From Crossiella sp. SN42 (GTDB taxonomy: Bacteria > Actinomycetota > Actinomycetes > Mycobacteriales > Pseudonocardiaceae): a stretch of 64,000 nt of DNA. The DNA is taken from NCBI RefSeq assembly GCF_023897065.1, contig NZ_JAMHIV010000040.1:1-64000 (forward strand), read 5' to 3'. The translations under genes were made by a program, and so were the position numbers. Under the pieces are notes generated by a model. That model was not told where the DNA came from and ran no database searches. It saw only the letters and a list, made by a program, of their open reading frames with translations. Positions 28,724 to 37,382 of the stretch are shown here, piece after piece; position 1 is the first letter of the stretch, and every line of letters begins with the position of its first letter.

Positions 28724-30180
28724 GAGGGCCGCTCCACGAGCACGGTGTGCGCCTCCGCGATCGGCGCCTGCGGCACCACCGGTTTGCTCTGCACAGCGGG
28801 TCTGCGCGCGCCGTCGGAAATCCGCAGCAGCAGCGCGACCAGCGCGTAGTTGGCCACCAGTGACGATCCGCCAAGGGACAGGAAGGGTGCGGTCAGACCG
28901 GTCAGCGGGATCAGCTTGGTGACGCCGCCGACCACGATGAACACCTGCAGCCCGACCGCGAAGGACAGGCCGCCGGCCAGCAGCTTGCCGAAGGTGTCGC
29001 GCACCGCCAGCGCGCTGCGCATGCCGCGCATCACCAGCAGCGTGTAGAGCATCAGCAGGGCGGCCAGGCCGACGAAGCCGAGCTCCTCGCCGATCGCGGC
29101 GACGATGAAGTCGCTCTTGGCCAGCGGCACCAGCTCCGGCCGTCCGGCGCCAAGACCGGTGCCGCCGATACCGCCGGTGCCCAGCCCGAACAGCGCCTGG
29201 CCGAGCTGGCGGCCCTTGTTGAAGAAGTCGGCGAACGGGTCCAGCCAGGTGGTCACCCGGACCTGGACGTGGTCGAAGATCTGGTAGGCGATCAGGCAGC
29301 CGCCGATGAAGAAGGTCATGCCCAGCACCAGCCAGGCGACCCGCTCGGTGGCCACGTAGAGCATCACCAGCACGATGCCGAAGAACAGCAGCGAGGTGCC
29401 GAGGTCCTTCTCCAGCACCAGCACGCCGAGCGAGGCGAACCAGGCGAACAGCATCGGCATCAGGTCGCGGGCGCGGGGCAGCTCCATGCCGAGCACCTTG
29501 CGGCCGGCCGCCATGAACAGGTCCCGCTTGGAGACCAGGAACGCGGCGAAGAACACCATCAGCAGGATCTTGGCGAACTCACCGGGCTGGATGGAGAACA
29601 CACCGGGGATGCGCAGCCAGATCTTCGCGCCGTTGATCTCCGGCGCGATGATGTTCGGCAGGATGCCCGGCAGCGCCAGCGCGACCAGGCCGACCAGGCC
29701 CGCGGTGTAGCCGTACTTGGACAGCGTGCGGTGGTCCTTGATCAGCACCAGCACCGCGACGAAGAGCGCCAGCGCGATCGTGGTCCACATGATCTGCTTG
29801 GGCACGTCCGCGGTGAACACCTTGCCCAGCAGCTCGGCCCGCTCGGCTTCGGCCAGGTCGATCCGGTGGATCATGACCAGGCCCAGGCCGTTGAGCAGCG
29901 CCACGCACGGCAGGATCAGCGGATCGGCGTAGGGCGCCCAGATCCGCACCGCCACGTGCGCCACTCCGAACAGGCCGAGGTAGGCCGCGCCGTAGTAGAA
30001 CAGGGCGTTGGTCAGCTCCTGCTCCTGGTTGATCTCCACCAGCACCAGCGCGCCGGTGACCAGCAGCGCGGCGAAGGCGAGCAGCATCAACTCGGTGCCG
30101 CGCCTGGTCGGCGTCGGTGGCGGCTGAGCTGGCGGCCCCCCGGGCAGCGGTCCGGTGGTCGTCGCGGCCGACTCAGCCAT
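28720..30180 (-). CDS. rodA: SEDS peptidoglycan glycosyltransferase RodA/FtsW type
   Basis: A 486-residue polytopic membrane protein (about 12 helices) that polymerises lipid II into glycan strands. SEDS signatures include [33 protein letters not shown] and [19 protein letters not shown]. It works with the adjacent class B PBP. The start is ATG at 30180, overlapping the pstP stop by one base (TGATG); a TTG one codon upstream is possible. The gene corresponds to Rv0017c. Confidence 0.96.
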   Translation of the reverse strand: MAESAATTTGPLPGGPPAQPPPTPTRRGTELMLLAFAALLVTGALVLVEINQEQELTNALFYYGAAYLGLFGVAHVAVRIWAPYADPLILPCVALLNGLGLVMIHRIDLAEAERAELLGKVFTADVPKQIMWTTIALALFVAVLVLIKDHRTLSKYGYTAGLVGLVALALPGILPNIIAPEINGAKIWLRIPGVFSIQPGEFAKILLMVFFAAFLVSKRDLFMAAGRKVLGMELPRARDLMPMLFAWFASLGVLVLEKDLGTSLLFFGIVLVMLYVATERVAWLVLGMTFFIGGCLIAYQIFDHVQVRVTTWLDPFADFFNKGRQLGQALFGLGTGGIGGTGLGAGRPELVPLAKSDFIVAAIGEELGFVGLAALLMLYTLLVMRGMRSALAVRDTFGKLLAGGLSFAVGLQVFIVVGGVTKLIPLTGLTAPFLSLGGSSLVANYALVALLLRISDGARRPAVQSKPVVPQAPIAEAHTVLVERPS

Positions 30181-31577
30181 CAACGCACCGTCCGGCAGTC
30201 CACCCCGGGCTTGGGCGTCGGCGAGTTCAGCGACGTCGCATCCGTGGTCGAGGGCACGTTCGGGTCGGTGGTCGCCGGTGCGCTGCTGGTGGTGGTCGGC
30301 TGACCGCCCGCGCCGGGCGTGCCCGGTGGCGGCGACGGGCAGGGCGGCAGCACCTGGGCGGTGCGCAGCCTGCGGATCGCGTTGCGCGCGCCCTCAAGCC
30401 CGTCCAGCCCGGTGATCCCGTTGGTGACCAGGTCCTTGCCCGACTGGCTCAGGTCCGAGACCAGGATCGGGTCCAGGTCGCAGCTGACGTTCGGGGGACA
30501 GGAGCCCTCGACCTTCCGCTGGAGCTTGATGCCGAGCACGCTGCCCTGCACCCCTTGGAAGATCACCACCTGGCGGTCGTCGTCCAGGCCCACGTAGTAC
30601 TGCTGGAGCACCCAGTACCTGGTGAAGAAACCGGCCGCGCCGAGCACCACCAGCACCAGCAACACCAGCAACATGCTGCGCAGCCAGCGCCTGCCCCGTG
30701 GCGGGTCCGGCGGTGGCGTGGTCGGGTCGGGTCGCTGCGGCTGCTGTTGCTGCCAGCCGGGGTTCAGCGCGCCCGCGCGGGAAGCAGGGGAGTCCGGCGG
30801 TGGCGGATCGGCGCTGCCATCGCCCGCGGCGCCGCCAACGATCGGGGCGTTCTCCCCGAAGTCGACGTCCACCACATCGGCGACGATCACCGTCACGTTG
30901 TCCGGGCCGCCGCCCTTGAGCGCCAGCTCGATCAGCCGGTCGGCGCAGGTGCGTGGATCGGGGATGGCCAGGGCCTCGGCCAGCGTCTCCGCCGACACCA
31001 CCCCGGAGAGCCCGTCCGAGCACAGCATGTACCGGTCGCCGTTGCGGGCTTCCCTGATCGCCAGGCTCGGCTCCACCTCGTGCCCGGTCAGCGCCTTGAG
31101 CAGCAGCGACCGTTGCGGGTGGGTGAGCGCCTCGTCCGGAGTGATCCGGCCCTCGTCGATCAGGGACTGCACGAACGTGTCGTCATGGGTGATCTGGGAC
31201 AGGTTGCCGTCCCGCACCAGGTAGGCGCGCGAGTCGCCGATGTGCACCAGGCCCAGCCGGTGGCCGGCGAAGAGCACCGCGGTCAGCGTGGTGCCCATGC
31301 CTTCCAGGTCGGGGTCGCTGGCGACCAGTTCCGCGATCGCCGAGTTGCCCGAGAGCATGGACTCGCGCAGGTCGCTGAGCAGGTCCTCCCCGGGCTCGTC
31401 GTCGTCGAGGGGGGCTAGTGCGGCGATGACGACCTTGCTGGCGACCTCACCGGCGGCATGGCCGCCCATGCCGTCGGCGAGTGCGAGCAGGCGTGGGCCG
31501 GCGTACACGGAGTCCTGGTTGTTGGAACGCACCAGGCCCCGGTCGCTGCGGGCCGCATAACGAAGGACGAGGGTCAT
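30180..31577 (-). CDS. pstP: PP2C-type Ser/Thr phosphatase PstP
   Basis: A 465-residue PPM-family phosphatase that reverses PknA/PknB phosphorylation. Metal-binding and catalytic motifs are all present: RSNNQD, ADGMGGHAAGE, IGDSRAYLVRDG, CSDGLSG and GGPDNVTVIV. A Pro-rich linker precedes one transmembrane helix (about 303-325). The external domain (about 330-465) has a conserved GITGLDGLEGARNAIRRL element and ends in a Thr/Pro-rich tail. It overlaps fhaB by 4 nt (ATGA), consistent with tight co-translation. Confidence 0.97.
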   Translation of the reverse strand: MTLVLRYAARSDRGLVRSNNQDSVYAGPRLLALADGMGGHAAGEVASKVVIAALAPLDDDEPGEDLLSDLRESMLSGNSAIAELVASDPDLEGMGTTLTAVLFAGHRLGLVHIGDSRAYLVRDGNLSQITHDDTFVQSLIDEGRITPDEALTHPQRSLLLKALTGHEVEPSLAIREARNGDRYMLCSDGLSGVVSAETLAEALAIPDPRTCADRLIELALKGGGPDNVTVIVADVVDVDFGENAPIVGGAAGDGSADPPPPDSPASRAGALNPGWQQQQPQRPDPTTPPPDPPRGRRWLRSMLLVLLVLVVLGAAGFFTRYWVLQQYYVGLDDDRQVVIFQGVQGSVLGIKLQRKVEGSCPPNVSCDLDPILVSDLSQSGKDLVTNGITGLDGLEGARNAIRRLRTAQVLPPCPSPPPGTPGAGGQPTTTSSAPATTDPNVPSTTDATSLNSPTPKPGVDCRTVR

Positions 31578-32035
31578 GAGCGCAGCTCGATCACCGTCTT
31601 ACCGATACGGATCGGAACGCCGAGCGGGACCCGGGTGGGTGCCGTGACCTTCGCCCGGTCTAGATAACTGCCGTTGGTGGAGCCTAGGTCCTCCACGTAC
31701 CAGTCCGTTCCTCGAAGCGAGAGTCTGGCGTGCCTCGTCGACGCGTAGTCGTCGTCGAGCACGAGGGTGGAGTCGTCGGCACGGCCGATGAGAATAGGGC
31801 GGCCGTCCAGCGCGATGCGGGTACCCGCAAGCGCGCCGTGGGTCACCACGAGTTGCCGGGCGGCCTTGTTGCCCCGCAACTGCCGCCCGCTGGTCCGTCG
31901 GGAACCTGGTAGGGCGACCCGCAGCCCGGAGGCCGCGTAGAGATCAGAGCGAACGACACGGAGCGCAGCCAGCACGAACAACCAGAGCAGGGCGAGAAAC
32001 CCTGCTCTGGTCAGCTGCATCACAAGTTCTGGCAC
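31574..32035 (-). CDS. fhaB: FHA-domain membrane protein FhaB (FipA)
   Basis: A 153-residue phosphothreonine reader. An N-terminal transmembrane helix (about 8-25, LTRAGFLALLWLFVLAALRV) anchors a C-terminal FHA domain (about 70-150) with IGRADDSTL, STRHARL and DLGSTNGSYL. M. tuberculosis FhaB/FipA links FtsZ and FtsQ in division. I chose GTG 32035, giving the family start VPELVMQLTRAGF. It lies 37 nt after fhaA. Confidence 0.95.
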   Translation of the reverse strand: MPELVMQLTRAGFLALLWLFVLAALRVVRSDLYAASGLRVALPGSRRTSGRQLRGNKAARQLVVTHGALAGTRIALDGRPILIGRADDSTLVLDDDYASTRHARLSLRGTDWYVEDLGSTNGSYLDRAKVTAPTRVPLGVPIRIGKTVIELRS

Positions 32036-32072
32036 CTGCTGTGACCGCTCCCGCCTTGCGATGTCGTCCTGG

Positions 32073-33287
32073 TCAGCCCTGGGACCGGAACACCAACGTC
32101 GAGTGCCCGATCCTGATCGCGTCGCCGTCGGCGAGCTGCCAGGCCTGGGCCGGGTTGGAGTTGACCGTAGTGCCGTTGGTCGAGCCCAGGTCGGCCAGCA
32201 TCGCGTTCTGGCCGTCCCAGGTGATCTCCAGGTGCCGGCGGGAAACCCCGGTGTCCGGCAGACGGAAATCGGCGTCCTGGCCACGGCCTATGACGTTGCT
32301 GCCCTGCTTGAGGCTATAGGTCCGGTTGGAGCCGTCGTCCAGCTGTAGCGTCGCGGTCAGCGTGCGCGGGCCGGTCTGCACAGCGGGCGGAGCGTATCCC
32401 TGCTGATTGGGGTCGGCGTAGCCGCCCTGCTGCGGGTAGCCCTGCTGGGCGTAACCCTGGTCGTAGCCCTGCTGGCCATAACCCGGCTGCTGCTGGGCGT
32501 AACCCTGGTCGTAACCGGGCTGCTGGGCATAGCCCTGGTCGTAACCCGGCTGCTGGGCATAGCCCGGTTGCTGCTGGCCGTAGCCCTGTTCGTAACCGGG
32601 CTGCTGGGCGTAACCCTGGTCATAGCCCTGCTGACCGTAGCCCTGCTGCTGGCCGTAACCCTGCTCGTAACCGGGCTGCGGCTGCTGGCCGTAGGCCTGG
32701 TCATAGCCCTGCTGCTGCCCGTACCCGCCCTGCTGCTGACCGTAGTTCGGGTCGTAGCCCTGCTGGCCGTAGCCGCCTTGCTGCTGCTGGTCGTAGCCGT
32801 ACTGCCCCTGCTGCTGCTGGGCGTAGCGGTCTCCCTCGGGGTACTGGCCGGGTGGCTGGCTCATGGGTCGGTCTCCTGCGGTGCGAGGTGGTGCCGGCCG
32901 TCGGCGCGGCGATGCGTCTGGGTCGACTGACGAGCTCGTGTGGAACTGTCCGGTGTGCAGCGTCTCAGAGCGCTCCAAGGAGACTACGACGTCACCGTAT
33001 GTGTCCCACCCGTGCTCGGTCAGATGCTCTCCGACACAGTCGGCGAGCAGATCGGTGATCCGCTGCTCGTCGCCGGCTAGCCGGTCGTGGTCGGCTGGGC
33101 CGAGTGTCACGGTGTAGTGGTTGGGTGCCAGAAGGCGGCCGCCGGCAAGCTCCTTGACCTTGCGTTCGGCCTCCCTTTGCAGGGCCTGAGCCACCTCCTG
33201 GGGTACTACGTTGCCGCCGAAAACACGCGCGAAAGTGTTGCCGACAAGGCCTTCGAGCTTGCGCTCGAAGCGCTGCACGAGGCTCAT
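32073..33287 (-). CDS. fhaA: FHA-domain protein FhaA with prion-like linker
   Basis: A 404-residue cytoplasmic regulator. The N-terminal DUF3662 domain (1-115; [20 protein letters not shown]) is followed by a basic Pro-rich hinge. A Gln/Gly/Tyr-rich segment (about 143-305) is built from loose 10-residue units such as [12 protein letters not shown]-terminal FHA domain (310-404) contains [18 protein letters not shown] and [10 protein letters not shown]. In mycobacteria FhaA binds phosphorylated MviN/MurJ and affects wall synthesis at poles and septa. It is the first gene of the seven-gene operon. The Q/G/Y segment is of prion-like composition, hinting at self-association (inference). Confidence 0.97.
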   Translation of the reverse strand: MSLVQRFERKLEGLVGNTFARVFGGNVVPQEVAQALQREAERKVKELAGGRLLAPNHYTVTLGPADHDRLAGDEQRITDLLADCVGEHLTEHGWDTYGDVVVSLERSETLHTGQFHTSSSVDPDASPRRRPAPPRTAGDRPMSQPPGQYPEGDRYAQQQQGQYGYDQQQQGGYGQQGYDPNYGQQQGGYGQQQGYDQAYGQQPQPGYEQGYGQQQGYGQQGYDQGYAQQPGYEQGYGQQQPGYAQQPGYDQGYAQQPGYDQGYAQQQPGYGQQGYDQGYAQQGYPQQGGYADPNQQGYAPPAVQTGPRTLTATLQLDDGSNRTYSLKQGSNVIGRGQDADFRLPDTGVSRRHLEITWDGQNAMLADLGSTNGTTVNSNPAQAWQLADGDAIRIGHSTLVFRSQG

Positions 33288-33487
33288 GTCCCACCTTCCC
33301 GCATCCGGTTCCAGTCCAGCGAGCGCCGGGCACCGAACGTGGTCGTGCGGTGCTGCGGTGTCGGCTCCGTGTCCGGTCGCTCACCCCGATCGTATCCGGG
33401 TCTGGGGGTGAGGGAGGGGGCGAGTTGTAATGCAGTCCCCTGACCGTGCTAGGCTCTCGCCGCACCCCAAAAGGGAGCCCCCGAAAG

Positions 33488-33570
33488 GGGCGAGTGGCGG
33501 AATGGCAGACGCGCACGGTTCAGGTCCGTGTGTCCGAAAGGACGTGAGGGTTCAACTCCCTCCTCGCCCA
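33488..33570 (+). tRNA. tRNA-Leu(CAG)
   Basis: An 83-nt class II tRNA. The acceptor GGGCGAG pairs with CTCGCCC, with A as discriminator. The anticodon stem CACGG/CCGTG encloses TTCAGGT, giving anticodon CAG. A long variable arm (TGTCCGAAAGGACG) and T arm (GAGGG-TTCAACT-CCCTC) are clear. A strong terminator follows 3 nt later. Confidence 0.97.
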
Positions 33571-33573
33571 CCC

Positions 33574-33610
33574 GACGAAGGCCCAGGCATGCTACGCCTG
33601 GGCCTTCGTC
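33574..33610 (+). terminator. Terminator after tRNA-Leu
   Basis: A perfect 15-bp stem (33574-33588 with 33596-33610) closes a 7-nt loop and is followed by ATTGTATTTT, an unusually good U-rich tail for this genome. Confidence 0.93.
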
Positions 33611-33622
33611 ATTGTATTTTCA

Positions 33623-33643
33623 CCGGGGGATCGAATCCCCCGG
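33623..33643 (+). other. T-arm-like hairpin after tRNA-Leu
   Basis: A 7-bp stem CCGGGGG/CCCCCGG encloses ATCGAAT. The inner 5 bp plus 7-nt loop mimic a tRNA T arm (consensus loop TTCRANY; here the first T is A). It is followed by ACCCCCT. No D arm, anticodon arm or 5' acceptor strand precedes it, so it is not a functional tRNA; it may be the 3' fragment of a lost tRNA or chance. Confidence 0.4.
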
Positions 33644-34151
33644 ACCCCCTACGGTGCGGGCGGTTCTGAACCAGCGTGGTTGGGAAGGCTTTTCGTGCCT
33701 CTTCCTCTCGCTCTTCGCCTCTCCGCCCTCCCTCTTCGCCTTCGCCTCCCCCTGGCCTCCCCTCCTTCTCTCCTGTTCTCCCTGTCTGCCCTTGCTGGGC
33801 CTTCGCCGCGCGTCTGCCTGGTGTTCTCTTGGCGGGCTTCGGCTCCTTCCCTCCTTCCTTCTCTTCTCTCTCGTCCCTCTTTGGGGGCGGTTGGCGGGGT
33901 TTGGGGTGCGGTGAGCGGTGAGCGTGTGGGTCTCACACGAACGGCCGCACTGCCGGGCTGAAGTGCTTGACCGTGCATCGACCGGTTACCGACTGGGTTC
34001 GGCCGCCGGTCGCAATCGGTGGTTTGCCTTCCCTGCGGTAGGGCGCTGACCTGGTAAATCAGTTAAGGCGTCAGCGAACGAACCAGCTTCGGAACGCCTA
34101 GAACGCCGGTGTGGGTGACCGCACTGGTGAAGCCGCAGGGAGGCGAAGATC
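33644..34151. other. Pyrimidine-rich noncoding spacer
   Basis: No gene is supported in this 0.5-kb gap. From about 33690 to 33885 the plus strand is strongly C+T biased; 33843-33882 has one G and no A in 40 nt. Predicted frames across it are low-complexity Arg/Glu or Ser/Pro. The remainder (33886-34151) has ordinary composition and must hold the promoter of the 34152 gene, but I see no clear -35/-10 pair. Confidence 0.7.
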
Positions 34152-34775
34152 GTGAGCCGCACCACGGGCCAGCCGACAGTTCAGGGTGGACTGCCTGTCA
34201 TTCCGGCCCGATCAGTCGCCCCGGTTGAGTTACCAGCGCCGCCGGAGCACCTGGCCGCCAAGGTCGCCGAACTGCTGGGCTGGGGTGGCGTGATGTTGCC
34301 GCCGATGACGTTGCTCGGGCGGCGGGTGGTGATGGTCGCCGAGCTGATCACCGACGCGCACGCCGAGCGGTTGGCGCTGGGGTGTCCGCCGGTCACCGAC
34401 CGGACCACGGTGTCCACCTGGGTGTGGCCTGAGCTGGCCGGCATGGTGCCCGCTCCCGCGGTGCGGCTGATCGGCGCGATCGCGCTCTCCCGGCACTGGC
34501 GGACCGCGCTGACCTCGGTCGTCCCGTTCTCCCGGTTCACCAACACGGCCGTAGTGGTGCCGGCGGCGGTGGCCGAGGGCGATGACTTCCTGGCCAACTG
34601 CCTGATGCGGGCCGGGCACTACGGTGTGTCGGTCGCCACAGCGCAGGACGCGGGTCCGGTGGAGCTGACCCTGCGCGGGCGGCCGCCGCAGGACTTCCCG
34701 GTTGAGCAGGAAGTCACCGTGCGGTGGCTGCGTGAGGTGGTTTACGACCGGATTCTGGCCACCACGGTCAGCTAG
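34152..34775 (+). CDS. Orphan protein of unknown function (207 aa)
   Basis: I do not recognise this protein. It is 207 residues, begins at GTG 34152 (preceded by GGGAGGCGAAG), and has no signal peptide or transmembrane helix that I can see. An Ala/Pro-rich N-terminus (1-35) leads to a mixed alpha/beta body with LLGRRVVMVAELITDAHAE, TVSTWVWPELAGMVPAP and a C-terminal VRWLREVVYDRILATTVS. Codon use is normal for the genome, so it looks like a real coding gene. Its stop codon overlaps that of the convergent lactone oxidase within one CTAG. Confidence 0.7.
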   Translation: MSRTTGQPTVQGGLPVIPARSVAPVELPAPPEHLAAKVAELLGWGGVMLPPMTLLGRRVVMVAELITDAHAERLALGCPPVTDRTTVSTWVWPELAGMVPAPAVRLIGAIALSRHWRTALTSVVPFSRFTNTAVVVPAAVAEGDDFLANCLMRAGHYGVSVATAQDAGPVELTLRGRPPQDFPVEQEVTVRWLREVVYDRILATTVS

Positions 34776-36094
34776 TTCCCGAGTACCCGGTCCAGATAGC
34801 TGTTGCGGAAGCGGCCGTGCGGGTCAAGGGCAGCGCGCACGGCCTTGAAGTCGGCGAAATGCGGATAGCGGTCGCGGAGGGTCTCCGCTGACTGGTTGTG
34901 CATCTTTCCCCAGTGCGGGCGGCCACCCGCCGCATAGGCGATTTGCTCGAAAGTGGCGAACCAGTGCCGGTAGGGCATGCCGATGAACTGGTGGATGGCT
35001 AGGTAAGCGGTCGGCCGGCCGGTCGCGGTGGACAGCCAGATGTCGTCAGGGGCGGCCACCCGCACCTCGACCGGGATGTTCACCGGGTGCTCGAGGCGCT
35101 CGGAGGCGGCCCGCAGTTCGGCCAGGACCTCGCGCAGGTGCTCGCGCGGGATGGCGTACTCGGTCTCGGTGAAGCGGACCCGGCGCGGGGTGGTGAACAC
35201 CCGGTGCGAGGCGTCGCTGTAGGTGCGCTCGCCGAGGACCTTCGCGCACAGCCGGTTCAGCGGGCGGACCAGGCCCGGGATGGCGCGGCCGGTGTGGCAG
35301 ACCGCGGCCAGCGCGGCGTTCTCCAGCACCTCGTACTCGAAGAAGCGGCGCAGCGGGTGCTGCGGCTGCCGGGGCGCGTCCTGGGGCAGGCGGTTGTTCC
35401 GCTTCACCATGACCCGGTCGGTGTGCACGAACCAGTGGAACTCGGCGTGGTCGTTGGTCTCGGTGAGCTCGTCGAAGCACTCCATGGTCTCGTCGAGACC
35501 CGCTGGGTACTCGGCGGCCTGGAGGGCGTAGGCGGGCTCGCACTGGAGGGTGATGGTGCTGAGCACGCCCAGCGCGCCGAGGCCGACCCGCGCGGCGTTG
35601 AACTCGGCCGGGTTCTCCGTCGCGGAGCAGCGCAGGAGGGAGCCGTCGGCCAGCACCAGTTCCAGCGCCTTGACCTGGGTGGCCAGGCCGCCGAAGGCCG
35701 CGCCGGTGCCGTGGGTGCCGGTGGAGATCGCGCCTGCCAGGGTCTGGCGGTCGATGTCGCCGAGGTTGGTCATGGCCAGGCCGAGCTGGTCCAGCTCGTG
35801 GTTGAGCTGGTGCAGCGGGGTGCCGGAGCGGACCGTGACCAGGCCGGTCTGGTGGTCGGCCGCGATCACCCCGCGCCAGTCGGACAGGTCGAGGGCCAGG
35901 CCACCTTCGGGCGAACCGACCGCGCTGAACGAGTGGCCGCTGCCCAGTGCGCGCACCGTGAGCTCGTCCCTGGCCGCGGCCTTCACCGCGGTGGCGATCT
36001 CCTCGACGTCCCGGGGGCGGATGGTGCGGGCCGGCCGCGCGGTGGCGGTGCGGGCCCAGTTGGTCCAGGCGCCGGTGGCACTCTGTCGCGACAA
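34772..36094 (-). CDS. D-arabinono-1,4-lactone oxidase / sugar-lactone dehydrogenase family
   Basis: A 440-residue VAO-type flavoprotein of the aldonolactone oxidase family (like Rv1771). The FAD-binding domain holds ALGSGHSFSAVG and SGTPLHQLNHELDQLGLAM, and TGTHGTGAAFGGL lies near the flavin. The C-terminal D-arabinono-lactone oxidase domain has the substrate motif GGRPHWGKMHN. It would oxidise a sugar 1,4-lactone at the membrane or in the cytosol; the substrate is uncertain. The TTG at 36094 is chosen because GGAGGG lies 5 nt upstream; an upstream TTG at 36109 would overlap that site. It is divergent from the aldolase gene. Confidence 0.9.
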   Translation of the reverse strand: MSRQSATGAWTNWARTATARPARTIRPRDVEEIATAVKAAARDELTVRALGSGHSFSAVGSPEGGLALDLSDWRGVIAADHQTGLVTVRSGTPLHQLNHELDQLGLAMTNLGDIDRQTLAGAISTGTHGTGAAFGGLATQVKALELVLADGSLLRCSATENPAEFNAARVGLGALGVLSTITLQCEPAYALQAAEYPAGLDETMECFDELTETNDHAEFHWFVHTDRVMVKRNNRLPQDAPRQPQHPLRRFFEYEVLENAALAAVCHTGRAIPGLVRPLNRLCAKVLGERTYSDASHRVFTTPRRVRFTETEYAIPREHLREVLAELRAASERLEHPVNIPVEVRVAAPDDIWLSTATGRPTAYLAIHQFIGMPYRHWFATFEQIAYAAGGRPHWGKMHNQSAETLRDRYPHFADFKAVRAALDPHGRFRNSYLDRVLGN

Positions 36095-36137
36095 GGCAAC
36101 CCTCCGCAATCATCGGGGCGGATGTTGGTGAACGTAC

Positions 36138-36176
36138 GTGAAGAGGTTTCACCTTTCAAGGTTTTCGGCTTACCGT
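36138..36176 (+). promoter_or_regulatory. Candidate leaderless promoter with operator-like dyad
   Basis: TTCACC (36148-36153) and TACCGT (36171-36176) are 17 nt apart, and the GTG start of the next gene is 6 nt after the -10, which suggests a leaderless mRNA. GTGAA...TTCAC (36138-36142 and 36148-36152) forms an inverted repeat overlapping the -35. Similar GTGAA/TTCAC halves occur upstream of the nearby TetR and bgl genes (38066-38070, 38099-38103), so TetR control is possible but unproven. Confidence 0.4.
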
Positions 36177-36182
36177 TGCGGT

Positions 36183-37382
36183 GTGCTAGCCACGCAGACC
36201 AGGTCCCGCTTCGACGCCGCGACCGCGCATCTCGACCCGCCACTGGCCGCGGTCGACCTCGCGGCGTTCCACAGCAACGCCCTTGAGCTGGTCCGCCGTG
36301 CGCACGGCAGGCCGATCCGGCTGGCCAGCAAGTCGGTCCGGGTACGTGAGCTGCTCAAGCTCGCGCTGGACCATCCGGGTTTCGCCGGTCTCATGTGCTA
36401 CTCCCTCAACGAGGCACTGTGGCTACACGGTGCGGGGGTCAGTGACGACCTGCTGATCGGCTACCCAACCGTGGACCGGGCCGCGCTGCAGAAGCTGGCC
36501 GCCGACGACGGCGCGCGGGCCGCGATCACGCTGATGATCGACGATGCCGCACACCTGGACCTGATCACCGAGGTGCTCGGGCCTGGCCACCCGGAGATCC
36601 GGATCTGCCTGGAGCTGGACGCCTCCTGGCGGCCGCTGTCCGGGCTGGTGCACGTCGGGGTCCGGCGCTCGCCGGTGCACACCCCGGCGCAGGCCCGCTC
36701 GCTGGCCGTGGAGGTGGTCCGCCGGCCGGGGTTCACGCTGGTCGGGGTGATGTCCTATGAGGCGCAGGTGGCCGGGCTCGGCGACAAGCCGGCCGGCAAG
36801 CCGGTGCGCGGGGCCGCGGTGCGCTGGATGCAGAAGCGTTCGCTGGTGGAACTGGCCGAGCGGCGGGCGGTGGCGGTGGCCGCGGTGCGTTCGGTGGCCG
36901 AGCTGGAGTTCGTCAACGGTGGCGGCACCGGCAGCCTGGAGCGGACCGCGGCCGAGGACGCGGTCACCGAGCTGACCGCGGGCTCCGGCCTGCTCGCGCC
37001 GACCCTGTTCGACAACTACCAGCACCTGCACCTGCGCCCGGCCGCGCTGTTCGCGCTGCCCGTGGTGCGTAGGCCGGCCAGGGGCACCGCCACCGTCTTC
37101 GCCGGCGGCTACCTCGCCTCCGGACCGGTGGGGCCGGACCGGGTGCCGGTGCCGTACCTGCCGAGGGGGCTCAAGCTGGTGCCGACCGAGGGCGCCGGCG
37201 AGGTGCAGACGCCGCTGACCGGCAAGGCCGCGGACGGCCTGGCCATCGGCGACCGGGTCTGGTTCCGGCACGCCAAGGCCGGTGAGCTGGCCGAGCGCTT
37301 CACCGAGTTCCACTTCATCGACGGCGACCAGGTCAGCCTGAGCGCGCCGACCTACCGCGGCGAGGGCCGGGTCTTCGGCTAG
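36183..37382 (+). CDS. PLP-dependent amino acid aldolase/deaminase (alanine racemase fold)
   Basis: A 399-residue fold-type III PLP enzyme of the D-threonine aldolase / D-serine dehydratase-like group. The alanine-racemase-type N-terminal barrel carries the likely PLP lysine in RLASKSVRVRE. The barrel continues through LELDASWRPLSG and VGVMSYEAQVAG. The C-terminal domain starts about residue 275 (TLFDNYQHLHLRPAA) and resembles the metal-binding D-TA C-terminus. The GTG at 36183 gives the sensible start LATQTRSRFDAATAHL; no ribosome-binding site is visible, fitting a leaderless mRNA. Substrate not predictable. Next to the divergent lactone oxidase, as in other actinomycetes. Confidence 0.85.
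   Translation: MLATQTRSRFDAATAHLDPPLAAVDLAAFHSNALELVRRAHGRPIRLASKSVRVRELLKLALDHPGFAGLMCYSLNEALWLHGAGVSDDLLIGYPTVDRAALQKLAADDGARAAITLMIDDAAHLDLITEVLGPGHPEIRICLELDASWRPLSGLVHVGVRRSPVHTPAQARSLAVEVVRRPGFTLVGVMSYEAQVAGLGDKPAGKPVRGAAVRWMQKRSLVELAERRAVAVAAVRSVAELEFVNGGGTGSLERTAAEDAVTELTAGSGLLAPTLFDNYQHLHLRPAALFALPVVRRPARGTATVFAGGYLASGPVGPDRVPVPYLPRGLKLVPTEGAGEVQTPLTGKAADGLAIGDRVWFRHAKAGELAERFTEFHFIDGDQVSLSAPTYRGEGRVFG

Noticed and set aside
36147-36153. GTTTCAC as half a parS site
   Set aside because: Only one half is present (followed by CTTTCAAG), so it lacks the palindrome needed for ParB binding.
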